Source: Wyeomyia smithii
Lineage: Eukaryota > Arthropoda > Insecta > Diptera > Culicidae
Length of the DNA stretch: 64,000 nt
Reading direction: 5' to 3'
Assembly: GCF_029784165.1 (NCBI RefSeq)
Contig: NC_073696.1
Coordinates: forward strand, 88,235,381 to 88,299,380
The translations under genes were made by a program, and so were the position numbers. The notes beneath the pieces are model-generated. The model made no database searches. It was given only the letters and a program-made list of their open reading frames with translations, and was not told the DNA's origin. Numbering within the stretch: the first letter of the stretch is position 1; each line of letters begins with the position of its first letter. This document shows, piece by piece, positions 43,067 through 54,423 of this stretch.

Positions 43067-44530
43067 ATACTTAATGAATACAAAGCAAACGTCATAGAAA
43101 GAAAAACAAATAGGGGAGGAGTACCAGTTATCGCATCAACCAGTAGGTGTAACTCGAGTTTTTATCATAGATCCTTTACGTAATAGGTGTTTTCCGGGTG
43201 AATTTTTTTTATTACTTTATTGGGATGGCTTTCAGCAACACGATGAAAATATCGAATTTAAAATAAAAATATGTTTATTGGCCGAAAAATGTAATTTTAA
43301 TTTTCAACTAAAAAAGCTACATATCTGACAACACTGCAAAATTGGTATTTTTTTATTTCTTAAAGAATTTTCTTCAAATTGTATTATTCAGAATGTCCAT
43401 AATCAAGAAGGTTGCAGAGATATTAGCAGAATAATGATAAGAAATGCTATAACTCGAGTTTTGCTCATAATAATGGAAAGATAAATGTTTTTCATGTAAA
43501 ATTTTCTTAGGAACACGATGAAATTGTTTAATTTGAAATCAAAATATACTCATTTGTCGAAAAATGCAATTTCATTTTTCAAAAGCAAAAACAACATATC
43601 TGGTATCACTGTCACTCAAAATTGATATATTTTTCATCTCAGCCCATATATTCGTCTCATACAACATGCAAACACAATTGAAAATAGAAAAAAACGCATA
43701 TTTTCTAACAAAACCAATCTGCTAATTCTTCAGTTCACTTTAGATTTCTCATAAAGTATAATCTTCAAAAATTCACTTAAAAGCACTAAATTTGATATTA
43801 TAGTCGGGCATCAGTACTCGAAAACTCATTTATTTCAATCACCTACCTCAGAAAACAAAATCCTCGCATCGTTCTATGAGGCTACAACGGGACTCGTTCA
43901 GCAGCCAACCAAAGTTTTTTTCATCACTAGCGGACCACTTTTTATTTAAATCACTAAACAAAACCACTCACTACACTAAGAATACGTTAATCTTTGAAAT
44001 GCTCACCTCAAATGTCCAAAAACAAGCTTGAATTAGCAGAAATATATGAGATGAATTTCTACAATTCCTAAATTTCAACTGTATGTATTTTCAACTGTTT
44101 TTACTGCGTTGAAGAAAATCAAAAGTTGCTGAATCAGTTTCGGCTAATACGAAAAAATCATACTGAAAATGTTAAATTATTCCGACATAATTGACATGAA
44201 TCGACAGCACAGCAGTGGTTACCTAGGTTACCAATTTTGCACGTAAACAACTACAGCGGATATCTAGGTAAACAACTACGACGGGTTGCGGCTACGTTCA
44301 TTCATGATAAGGTGTTAATGGATATGGAAGCGTTATGAAAAATGGTTTGTTTTACAAATTTCAGGATAAATCTAGCTAAGTTTACTGAATATACAATTCT
44401 GAACGATTCCATAAGTGCACTTAGGCGTATTCTGTTTATTTGTTCAATGATTTCGTGGAAATTTGGTGTTTAATCCGTGCATTCTTCGAGAACACCGGCA
44501 TAATGAGATAAATAATGGAGCAGTTCCTCT
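43067..44530. other. Intergenic with a diverged ~300-bp direct repeat
   Basis: TAACTCGAGTTTTTATCAT near 43150 recurs as TAACTCGAGTTTTGCTCAT near 43451. Each is followed by ACACGATGAAA, AATTT-AAATAAAATAT and CGAAAAATG-AATTT-ATTTTCAA. The right part ends with AATAATGGAGCAGTTCCTCT, which echoes the TA-target MITE termini. No gene seen. Confidence 0.45.
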
Positions 44531-44779
44531 AATTAAAAGAAAACAAGACTTGTTGACGAAAAATTGCACTTTTTTCAGAAAAGGGGTGGGTCTCACAGGG
44601 CGAAGGGTTGGTCGACCGAAACCAAAATAAGGATTTTTGCATAATGACCTTAAATCAACCATTCCACAAAATTTGATAATGTCTCGTAAACATAAATTAC
44701 ACAAGCTATTACAAAGACAATTAGACAATTACAGGCTCACAAATAGGCAGAAAAAACTCGGAGGTGGGAGCTCACTTTC

Positions 44780-44829
44780 TTTTTTTTCTTTATTAGAGAG
44801 GCTTTCAGCTTTTGGCTGGTTCGCCTCCA
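44780..44829 (-). mobile_element. Ultra-short retroposed 3' tail (50 bp)
   Basis: On the minus strand: GGAGGCGAACCAGCC, a CTGAAAGCCTCTCTAATAAAG segment with a polyadenylation signal, and an A-run. AGCTCACTTTC (44769-44779) and AGCTCACTATC (44830-44840) flank it as an 11-bp TSD with one mismatch. The source element is not in this window; the tail looks like the 3' end of a mosquito LINE. Confidence 0.6.
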
Positions 44830-44840
44830 AGCTCACTATC

Positions 44841-46664
44841 TTCTTTTACCATGAGAAACTGTACTAATATATTCAAGTAATTTGAAATTTTAATGAACCA
44901 TTAGTACAAACTTACAAAATTTCAAACCCACTTGCCTCTAAGGTTTTCAAGAAACTACCCGATCAGAAAGACAAAACAGAAATGTAACAGGATCTGTTAG
45001 TTTGCTATGAGAAAAACATTTCAGATTGTGTTTTCAAATTATAACAAAAATGATTCTACTAGTATCAAACTCATAAGCTTTCTAACAAAATAAGATAGCA
45101 TAGAAAAAGGTATGATAACAATCATTGTTAGGATCACTAGCTTTCGATAGAGAGGAAAAATTTGTCAGATTGTTCAGATTCAATTTTGTTATCAAAAGCA
45201 ATTGGGAAAAATGGAAATCGTATCAAACTATGTTATTTGTATCTTCTGTTGATAGAATTTTGAATATTTTAGTTATGCTCTTCGAATGAGGTAACCACTC
45301 ACTACCAAAACAGAAATGACAAAGCACCCCCTCTTTTCCCGCCCCCAAAAAGGAATGATTTTTTGAGAATTTTAGTTGAAATCATCGTAATCGACATGAA
45401 TATGATTGCAGATGCCAGGATGAATTTTTCCCAATTTTTCATCATACATTTATTCATCAAACTGGGGTTTACTCAAGAGCAAAGAGAATTCGTCTTCGAA
45501 ATTTTAATATTCGAAGACTGAGAATGTCTTTTCTTATATTTCGTATCATTTTTCAGGTAATATTTTTATACCGTTTTTATAGTTTTATTCTTATTCAGTA
45601 ACTCACAGTGAATTTATACATAAACTCCAATGCTCCGATGTTCGGATGATGAGTTATGAATTTTCAACGTAAACTAGCTCTCATAAAAAAAAACATTGAA
45701 AAAGAGAAGAACTTATCTGTTATTTGTCGCTAAATCGATGGGTAATCGTTTTTGAGATACAGTGTATACGTATTTTCGAAGAAAATTTTACGTTGAATCG
45801 ATTGAACATGGAGATACTGGGCCGAAAGCAATTTGTTATTACTATCTGTTGTATTATTTTCACATCCTATTTGACGATTATCGTTCAAACCTCAGTGAAC
45901 TAAATTAAAGTAATTTAATGATACCTTAAGTACTCACAGAAAACCACTTTTGGCTAACTTTCAACTAAGACTTAAATTATTTTACCTGCGAGCCGGGTTG
46001 AATCCGGTCTTGTATAGGTAAAAACATGCGTTCAATGGGACACTTTATGATTGATTTAGCAATAAATTCCCCTCAATAATACGTATCGCATGATTACCGC
46101 ATCTATTTTGCAGGACTAGATATACAATGTTGCCTTTCTAGGAAGTAATAAATAAAATCAAAGTACGAAGAAATGCGTGCTACGTCTCGTTGGAATTCCG
46201 CTTTGAACTGTTAACCATCCAGAAACTCTCGAATTTCTGAAGACCGCAACATTATAGAAACTCAGAAACGTGAGAAAAATTAATGCCAAAATGCAACAAA
46301 TTTCGGGCTCACCTAAATATAAACCAATAACTAAAATTTACAAGATTAGTTCTTATCAACATTTTCTTACTACGTGGAGAAAATAAAGATGGTTAATAGT
46401 ATATCTCTATTTTCTCGTCTACCCGTACAAGTGTGTATGGCCTTCATATCAACCTGCCATCTTTAATTCTGAAAAATTTATTTGCGACACCCTCACGGTG
46501 CCAAAGCCGAAATTATGTCAATAGTGTCAATCAGGTGCAGTACCTTCGTAATATACCTTCGTAATATATAATTATACTCGTACGGTTGCCACATATTTCG
46601 TAGCAAATTGTATTTAATTTTATCTGCTATCATGTGTACTGAAGAGTTTATTTGCAACATTTTC
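44841..46664. other. AT-rich intergenic, no gene recognised
   Basis: No frame with a recognisable domain, no RNA gene. A short tandem ACCTTCGTAATAT x2 lies at about 46541-46567. Confidence 0.45.
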
Positions 46665-46678
46665 ATGAGGTGAAACTC

Positions 46679-47029
46679 AGAGCGGGGGCCTAGTGTGGTT
46701 GGTAACGACTCCGCCAACCACGCTCGACGCCTGGGTTCGAATCCCACCGCCGACATAGGTGTCGATGGTTGTGAGGTGGCGTGATCCACTCACAACCAAC
46801 CCAACTGGTCTAGATTCAATCCTAGCCGAAACCGGGAGGTTTTCTGAGGCGAAAAATCTCTGGAATCACGCCTTCCATCGCATGAGGAAGTAAAGCCGTT
46901 GGCGCCGGTCCGTTAATAAACGGGTCGTGAGTTAGGGTCCTGGGTGTGGAGTCGCCTCCCTGGGCGTCGGTGATTGGCCACAACAGTGACGGAACTAGAC
47001 CGACGGAAAATAAGCGAGAATAAAAAAAA
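46679..47029 (+). mobile_element. Feilai-like tRNA-derived SINE
   Basis: The head resembles a tRNA: A box TAGTGTGGTTGG (46691-46702) and B box GGTTCGAATCC (46734-46744), the internal RNA polymerase III promoter. A tRNA-unrelated body follows, ending in an A-run at 47021-47030. ATGAGGTGAAACTC (46665-46678) and ATGAGGCGAAACTC (47030-47043) form a 14-bp TSD with one mismatch. Feilai is the abundant SINE of Aedes aegypti; the match is from recognition. A perfect 10-bp hairpin TGGTTGTGAG/CTCACAACCA (46766-46775, 46789-46798) lies in the body. Confidence 0.85.
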
Positions 47030-47043
47030 ATGAGGCGAAACTC

Positions 47044-50000
47044 GAAACCACATCAGTAATCCTGAGTCTATACACTTAGACACAGGCTCCCCTTTTTTTG
47101 TAAATTTAAGCAATTCTTTAGACTAACATTAACTCATTATTGGCATTCCACTGGGCAAACTAGAGTTCTTGAAAATTGTAGACATATTGCTGGATAGTAT
47201 CCGATAAACTGTCAACCTCAACTAATCGAAAATTCCGCTGCATATAAGTTTCTTTCCGAATACTCGTAATTTTGATAAGATCACTAATAATAGCATCTTC
47301 AAAATGTATTTAATAGCTCACTCGAACTTGTTGCCTCCTCCCCAAACTCATGCACACTAATCGAAAGTAAGTTTTCACGTCATATTTTGCGATAGCCTGC
47401 ATTAAAGGCTGCTTGTTGCATTATCAAGATGACCATCATCAAGTTTTTCCCCACTTCTGTGATGGCTTCCTGACACAGCGTAGCTTGTAAAAGTTTAATA
47501 GGAAATCTGTAAAGTCATCCCATCGTCGTCGTATCAACGAAATTGACTGATCTATGCAGGTTGCTGCACATTTGCTAAGGGTATGTTGTTGCTGAAGAAA
47601 GTTATAATATTAGTTGAAAGTTTATCGAAGATTACCCAGGATGTGGGACGTTCAGGAATAGTCACCGCAGATGAACTCCGCTTTTTCGTACAGATATGAA
47701 TATTATGACACAAGTTTCTGGTTTGGAGGACACACTCCGACTCTAGTTGTTAGTGTGTACTTTGGCAATTAACAACAGAAATAGAAACAAGCAGCGAATG
47801 CAATTGAAAAGTGCATGTGTAAAACTTAGAAGTTTTACGTGTAATATACCGAAATTACGTGTGAACTGTTTTATTTGATAATGATTCCGTAAATAATCAA
47901 AATAAACCAATAATGACATAGTACAAGCTATCAGATACTAAGTTAGATGCCATTATTTTTAACGAATGATGATACAGATACAGCGTTCATTATACTCTGC
48001 TGTGGTTTTATTTTCCTCGCACCAAGCATATGACGGAAACATTATTTTTCTCTCAGCCTTTCCGAAAAACAACCATTCAAAGCTTACTGTTTACCATCGC
48101 CTCTCCCATTCCTGCGGTGGTTATTATTCTTCGATAATAATATAAATCAATCTACTAATCAATTTATACCAATAAAACACCAACTACTGCTGAATTTGCG
48201 CGATTACTTTCGGTCCTAGCGAGCAATCCATCTTCGGAACAAATTACCGCCGGCCATAATCCCAGCACTTTCTTTTTTGATGCGCGAACCAATTAATCAC
48301 GTTCATATATAATAGTATCAAAACAAGTGGATAGGATGAACGGGTCCATTTTGGTTCGACTAACACCCAAGTAAAGTTTGAGTCGATATCATGATCAACT
48401 GGTTGTGGTGATAACAGCACCGTTTACCCAATACAACGTGTAGCAGGGAGTTATTTCGATTGGCAGTAAACGGTTAGTTATGTTGGAATTACACAAGCTT
48501 AGGTTGCATGTGCGACAAACCGTCGTCTTATGTTGGATTATAATATCTATATCGAAGTTATGAAACAAGCGGTTGTAACATACTACAGCTTCAGCTATAA
48601 AAAAGTTTGAATTCAACAGTTTTTTAGAAGCATCAACAACAAAATTTAACTTCAATAGAAAATATTTTTCATACTCGTATCATGGCACGTACAGCTGAGA
48701 GCAGTTCAAAACATTTTTTTTATCCACCATCTAGGATTGAGATGACACTTGGCGGCACAGAGTGTCAACTTTACATACATATTAGTGGCATCAAAAGTGC
48801 TGAAAGCATTGTTGGGGAAACTTTTCCACTGCGCATCGTTGTCATGCTAGATTTTGTAAATCTGGTCTGTTCGCTTAGTTCCGTACCCGTTTAAATGGCA
48901 AGGGAGAGTAAAAGACGTGCAAAGTTGAAAGAGTTAAGTAGGAGCAAGTTCATTTTCTGATACTGGTAACTTGGTTGATCTTTTATGATTGGATTTTATC
49001 ACTGGGGTCGGCTGCTGGCTGGTGGAACTTGCCGAGAAAGAGCAAACACACTGCACTGGGACCCGTCTGACTAGTTGACGTAGATGTAATGTAAACTTTG
49101 AGTTACGGGTTTTGTGCACTTTGTACGCTACCCACGGGAAAGACCAAAGCGATACCGCCGCCGATCGGTGAAACTTTCGACTTTGTTTAATTTGCTTATG
49201 TCAAACTATGCAAAGTGCCTGCTGAAATCATAATGTAGTTGCCTTGATACGGGCGAGGGAATGCTGAAAAAACCAACAGAAGCAATTGCTGGGTGTCTGA
49301 GCATTGAAGTAAGAGTGCCTCCGTATTTCAGTTCGGGTTCAGTGCAGCTAGAAGGAATTATGTTTAGCTCCTACTAGTATCAGCAGATGGCAGCAAGGTG
49401 TGATGATAGTTTATGAAACTTTTAAATGACTTTAAATGTTTTATCTGTTCCGGGTTTAGGCCTGTATGTGCTTGATATGATTAAGAAAATTGGAGCACTG
49501 TAGTTTCTACTCCTAATTCGAGCATAATCAATTTTGTAAAGAAATATATTGCACTTTGTTCATGCACAGCATGTCCAGTACAAATTGTGGAAAAAAGGAG
49601 TTCATGCTCAAAACCATTTTACGTGAATATTTTTCTTCTAGAGTAACTTTTTACAAAGTACATTTTAGCTTGAAGAAACTGCGTAAATATGTTAGGTTAT
49701 GGTACTTGGGTTTCCGTGAAATTTTATCTAAAAGTACCTCTCTAATTTATTAGATTCAAAAGCGCTAATATATTATTCATCCACCCTCTTTACTGCCAAA
49801 GAATGAATTATGTTATATTGATCGCATATTTCAAAAACTTACAAGAGGAGAGCCATAGATAACTCATAAAAAGTCTATTTTTGTAAAAACTAAAAGTTTT
49901 CAAACTTAAGCTTGAAAAAAATTAAAAATGGATACATTTAAATGGTTGTTTGCCAAGAGTTTTATGATTCAACATTACTATTAGAATCATATTGCATCAT

Positions 50001-50316
50001 TTGAAGTGATTTTTTTTCAATACAAATGACATTTAAAAATTGTGTAAAACTGAACTTGCAAGTAAAAATTTGCCTTTTATTTTTCCATCTGGGATCCTTA
50101 TCCAAAGTTTTGAAATAATGTCAATCTTTACCAAACAATTAATTTGAAAAAAAAAATTCAATCTCTTGATAGTTTATTGTCAATTTTCAAATTTTCGCAA
50201 CTTAAATTCAAAATAACTTGAAAACAAAAGCATTTACATAGTTAATTACCAGAATATTTTTGATTCAAAATAATTTTTCAAAATTTTTAACATCACTGAA
50301 TTATACACACTTAAAC
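47044..50316. other. Repeat-poor stretch without a recognised gene
   Basis: Moderate GC patches near 48190-48290 and 48900-49330 stand out from the AT-rich surroundings, but I find no exon, RNA gene or bounded element. Could be intron or intergenic host DNA. Confidence 0.4.
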
Positions 50317-50558
50317 TTTATTACCGGGTCTCGGTAATTTTTGCCGAGAACGGCATCACTGAGTTCTCGGTTAAGAAAATAGTGACAGCTAGTGCAGCTA
50401 GCTAGTGACAGGTAGTGATAGCTCGGTAATATTTTATGCCGAAATTTCAGTGAAGTTGAATCGAGATCTACGAAAAAATTTGAGAGCTGTCATTATTTCT
50501 TGAACCGAGCACTCAGTGGTGCCGTTTTCGGCAAAAATAATTGAGACCCGGCAATAAA
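50317..50558. mobile_element. Foldback MITE (242 bp)
   Basis: The arms of about 75 bp are imperfect inverted repeats: TTTATTACCGGGTCTC and TTTTTGCCGAGAACGGCATC at the left match the complement of TGCCGTTTTCGGCAAAAATA and GAGACCCGGCAATAAA at the right. Tandem AGTGACAGCTAGTG-type phrases lie in the centre. No TSD resolved. Confidence 0.65.
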
Positions 50559-50744
50559 TAGCTATTTAATTATTTCTGCGATTTTTGGTGCCCCTTGCCA
50601 TTGAGCAGTTCCAAAAAAAACGTCCCAGTTTTAGTATTTTTTTGGTTGTCATTTTTAATTGGATGGAACTTTGCATAGAAGTCTCTATGGGCTTTGAACT
50701 TCTAACTTATTTTCGAAAAATAAATAATTTTTTTAAGTGTATGT

Positions 50745-51788
50745 TTTGCCTTTCTCCCAGAAAGGTATAGCAATCACTGGAAAAACCAAAGGTATAAAAG
50801 TGCTCCAAAGGGTCGAATCTCGTATATCAATTGACTTAGTTTGACGAGCTGAGCTTTTTCTGTATGTATGTGTGTGTGTGCGTATGTGTGTGTGTATGTG
50901 TGTGTGTGTGTGTGTGTGAAACGCTCTCCCAATCTCACTCGATTTTCTCAGAGATGGCTGGACCGATCTTCATGAAATTAATTGCAAATGAGAGGTCTAG
51001 TTGCCCCATAAGATACTATAAAATTTAATTGCAATCGGATTTTTATTTTAGAGGTTATGTATCAAAATGTGAAAATCATGAAACATCATTATCTCAGAAA
51101 CTACTCAACCGTTTTTAACAAAATTGGCTTTAAATGAACAAGCTACTTAAAAAACCCTTAATTTTTGAGTTTTAAGAAGATTGAACGTGTGGTTCAGAAG
51201 TTATTCAAAGAAACGTGTTCTGGAGAGTGTTTAATCTTACTCATGTTTCTCAGAGATGGCTGGACCAATTTCCACAAAATCAGTGTCATTTGAAAGGTCA
51301 AATTACCCCATAAGACCCTAATGATTTTTTTGCAATTGGACTATTACTTTGCCTGTTATGTTTAAAAATGTGAAATCCAGCTTTGAAAAGAAACATATTC
51401 CGAAGACTACTTAAACTCACTCACTTTTCTCAGAGATGGCTGAACCGATTTCCTCGAATTTAGTGTCAAATGAAAGGTCTAGCTACCTCATAACACCCTA
51501 TTGAATTTCAATGTAATCAATCTGTTACTTTGTCTGTATCGTATCAAAATATGAAAATCACGAAACTTCATTATCTCAGAAAGTACACAACCGATTTGAA
51601 CAATATTGGTATCGAATGAACGGGCTAGTTAAAGGTTAATTGATGAATTTTATAGTGATTAAACACGTGGTTCAAAAATTGTGAAAAGAAACATGTTCCG
51701 GTGACTTTTCAAATTCACTCGTTTTCCCAAAAATGGCTGGACTAAATTCAACAATCTTAGTGTAAAATGAAAAGTTTGGCTTTTCTAT
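50745..51788 (+). repeat. Internally repetitive element, copy 1 (left part)
   Basis: Starts TTTTGCCTTTCTCCCAGAAAGG and carries a (GT)n tract (about 50862-50918). A sub-repeat recurs with the core CTCAGAGATGGCTGGACC at about 50950, 51248 and 51430 and a diverged one at 51728, alternating steps of about 300 and 180 bp. It is cut at 51789 by the direct-repeat block and continues after 61171. A second copy is at 61577-62740. Confidence 0.6.
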
Positions 51789-52028
51789 AGGTTGCTGAGA
51801 TACGGAAACACAATAGTAGAGGGTGATTCGACTTTGGTTTAGAACTATTTATACCTTTCCCAGTAGTTTAATTGGCCAAAACACCTTGCCGGAGACAACG
51901 GAGATTGCGGGTTCGAGTCCCGTCTGGACGAGGGAAAAAATTTTCTAAGCCTAAAAGTCACACCTTCTATTCCCGTTCATTTTCGCATCCTCGCAAACTG
52001 CATACATTGCCCGCTTTACTAAAACTTA
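51789..52028 (+). repeat. Direct-repeat unit S, intact copy (tRNA-like promoter inside)
   Basis: From TGAGATACGGAAACACAATAG to TTTACTAAAACTT. The same unit recurs at 52256-52309 plus 60986-61171, split by the gypsy element. Inside is a tRNA-like segment: A box TAGTTTAATTGG (51864-51875), B box GGTTCGAGTCC (51910-51920) and a possible T-arm, with only a 4-bp acceptor-type stem (CCAG/CTGG). So it is not a working tRNA but could be a RNA polymerase III promoter, as in SINEs. Confidence 0.6.
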
Positions 52029-52255
52029 AAATGTAAGTCATATGACAAAAATGAAATTAGTTCGTAAAGTAAATCTAGCCAACGGAGCTCTTCCGTGATA
52101 CGCGTTCGGAGTCTAGCCACCGACTGAGGTGTCTCATCGCTTGCGCCGCTGTAGATATAATAAGTCATTATACACTGTGTGCGTGAAGAGATCACTCTCT
52201 CAGTTATAAAAAATAAACTCCCACCGGGCAGTGTGTGCAGTTCATCGTTGGCGTG
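52029..52255. other. Unique spacer between the two S units
   Basis: 227 bp with no similarity to the rest of the window and no open frame of note. With the S repeats on each side, the block has the shape of a miniature terminal-repeat element. Confidence 0.45.
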
Positions 52256-52309
52256 ATGAGATACGGGAACACAATAGTAGAGGGTGATTCGACTTTGGTT
52301 TAAAACTAT

Positions 52310-53649
52310 ATTGCTCTCTCTATCTAACGTTACATTAAAATCAGTTGGCCCTCTGGCAATCTGTCCAACTACGCAGGGGCTATTCCGTGCCAGGATACAA
52401 TAGTAGATTTCGGTAAGGGAACTAGGAGGAATTAACGAACTCAACTGAATTTAAACGATAAGACTCACAAAACAATGCGATAAGGGAGTGCAGCTTAACA
52501 TAAGAAAATCAAGTTACATTGCTAACTTAACTCTATTGGCATACATACATTTTGCCACCCTTTACAAAGTTCACATCTTTAACTTATTCATATCGGTGGG
52601 GGCCCCTTGATGTTGACTTTACTGTACTTCACACGCTGAAACCGGTGCGCTAGATCCCTTTCTGTCTTGCCTAATCGGCAAGCATTGCGACGATCGTGTG
52701 GTTTGCTCCTTCGTGTCCTTGCGGTCTCGCTATCGCACGTATGGTTGGCGGGAACGAAATGCAGTAAATTCGGCTCAATCGGTCTTGCCTTCGCCGTCCC
52801 TAGATACTATCACTACGCTCAGAGAGTCTCGTTGCTGTGGCACGACCGAAGCTTCTAAGCCTGTAAATTAAAGACCCTCTAGGAGGCCATGTGACGTCAT
52901 CCATTTGCTACAGAAACGCTGCAATTTATATGATGTACCTTTCGAAGGCCTTTGGGTGTCTTGTGTTTACTCTTTCGTTGTGGCTTAATCTGTCGTCGGA
53001 GATCACTAGCTTATGCCGTATAACTCTACACGAAAGAATTGAGGTTATGTTCTCGCCTAGGTCGTAGTTATGAGAGTTACCTTGTTTCTTGGAATTCGCA
53101 ACTCTCGTAGCAAATCTATCTCTCCAAACTATACGGATGTTACGTGCAAGTCTTGCGATAGCTCATAGGGAACTTGGTGTATTGATTGGAATGAAGTCAA
53201 ACGTGCTCGCGTTGCATGCGGTTATCCGAGAACAGATCGGGTGGTCCCTTTGCGATTAAAAGGCACCAAATTAGCTTCTATTGCATGGGCATTTGAGTGT
53301 TTTACCTTTTGTTTGCGGGCTATTGGTGTAACCTGCCAAATCGTGATATGCGATGCGACAAACCTTCTATTTCGAGCACTTCAAATCGGCTTCTTAAGGA
53401 CGACCATAAACCACCTTCACTCTATGACTGTACCGTGCAATTGTCTGAGCCAAGCTTTGTTCCCGAGGATTATCGTTGCAGAGCGAGAGCGGGCAAGCGG
53501 GATTCATGTTGTGTTTAGAGACTTCTAGCGAAAGACTGGTCATTATACTCGCTTTGATTTGGTAGCGATGTGAGTGCATGCAATTCGTAGAGCTTGCACT
53601 CGAAGAAAATTTACGGTATTTTAGTCGGCAAAATCTCGAAGTTGTAACA
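52310..53649 (-). repeat. 3' LTR of the gypsy element (1340 bp)
   Basis: In element direction it starts TGTTACAACTTCGAG and ends GAGAGCAAT. It contains about 150 bp near 53070-53230 that are missing from the other LTR, and lacks a 29-bp segment present there (about 60430-60458). Confidence 0.88.
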
Positions 53650-53669
53650 CAACATCATGCAAGCGGCAA

Positions 53670-53707
53670 CGAAATTTTTGCGGAGGCTTGCATCCGCAAA
53701 AATTTCG
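53670..53707. repeat. Perfect 15-bp inverted repeat beside the 3' LTR
   Basis: CGAAATTTTTGCGGA (53670-53684) and TCCGCAAAAATTTCG (53693-53707) surround an 8-nt loop, 20 bp inside the LTR boundary. Confidence 0.75.
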
Positions 53708-53998
53708 TGTGAATGCTGACGTAAGATTTTGAAGAGGCTGTTCGATTCTTACTCTACACAATCTCGAACAAATTTGCTCCCCTTTGGGAATCGATGATTG
53801 CCGCTTCTTCACTTCCAGGAACTTGTATACAGATCTTATTAGTTAAAGGTAACTGCTGCTCTTGCTACACCTTTTGGTGCCAAATACTTCCAAGAATTTG
53901 ATACTCGCTAATAGACTTAGCTGAAGATTTCTAACACTAGCTTATATCTATTTATATCTAAGGTCGATCGCATTTTCAAAATCTATGTTATAGTTTTG

Positions 53999-54009
53999 AG
54001 TTGGGCGCC
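53999..54009 (-). other. Second primer-binding-site-like sequence
   Basis: The minus strand reads TGGCGCCCAAC, identical to the 11-nt primer-binding site next to the 5' LTR (59749-59759). It matches the complement of the tRNA-Lys 3' end. It lies about 350 bp before the 3' LTR, where no primer-binding site is expected. Confidence 0.55.
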
Positions 54010-54423
54010 AGAAATTACGCCGAGTAAATACATAATGAGCATTTTAACTGAACATTGATTTATAGTGAACTTGCAGATTGAGTACTTTGTTAGTGAGTCA
54101 TTTTAAAACAGTTTGGCACTTGCGGTGTTGTAATTTGCTTGAGGCGACTAATGTTATGATCTTTTTAGAAGAAGCAACGTTATGGTTGGCGTTTGCGTGG
54201 GTGACTTGTGAGCTATGCGTAGTAGCTCCACTCCTTTTTGTCTGGTGGATCTAAGGAGGATTTTGTTTGAAGTTGTGGACGATAGGTGGTTTGTGCTGAT
54301 CGTGATCGACAGGGTTCCAGGCTAATCGTATAGGGCCTCTGTTCGAACAACGGCATCAAGTCCTGTGGTGGAATCGCTCTTGGTCTACAGTTAAACTGCG
54401 TACATAGCTGGTTAAGTAGATGA

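Larger units (their letters stand above)
53650..54423 (-). other. 3' internal region of the gypsy element, rearranged
   Basis: Between pol and the 3' LTR no env frame is present. Odd features: a second primer-binding-site-like sequence (53999-54009), a purine run AAAGGGGAGCAAA (minus strand, about 53775-53787) well away from the LTR, and a perfect 15-bp hairpin beside the LTR. The expected polypurine tract directly before the 3' LTR is not visible. Confidence 0.5.

Noticed and set aside
51864..51930. A functional tRNA gene
   Set aside because: A and B boxes are present but the acceptor stem pairs only over four bases and the anticodon loop lacks the usual U33.
53241..53528. 95-codon frame in the 3' LTR (repeated at 60577-60864 in the 5' LTR)
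   Set aside because: It lies within the LTR on the strand opposite to the element and has no domain; duplicate presence is due to the LTR repeat.
53650..54423. An env gene in the gypsy element
   Set aside because: No frame long enough and no signal peptide or membrane segment; pol is followed only by a non-coding region.
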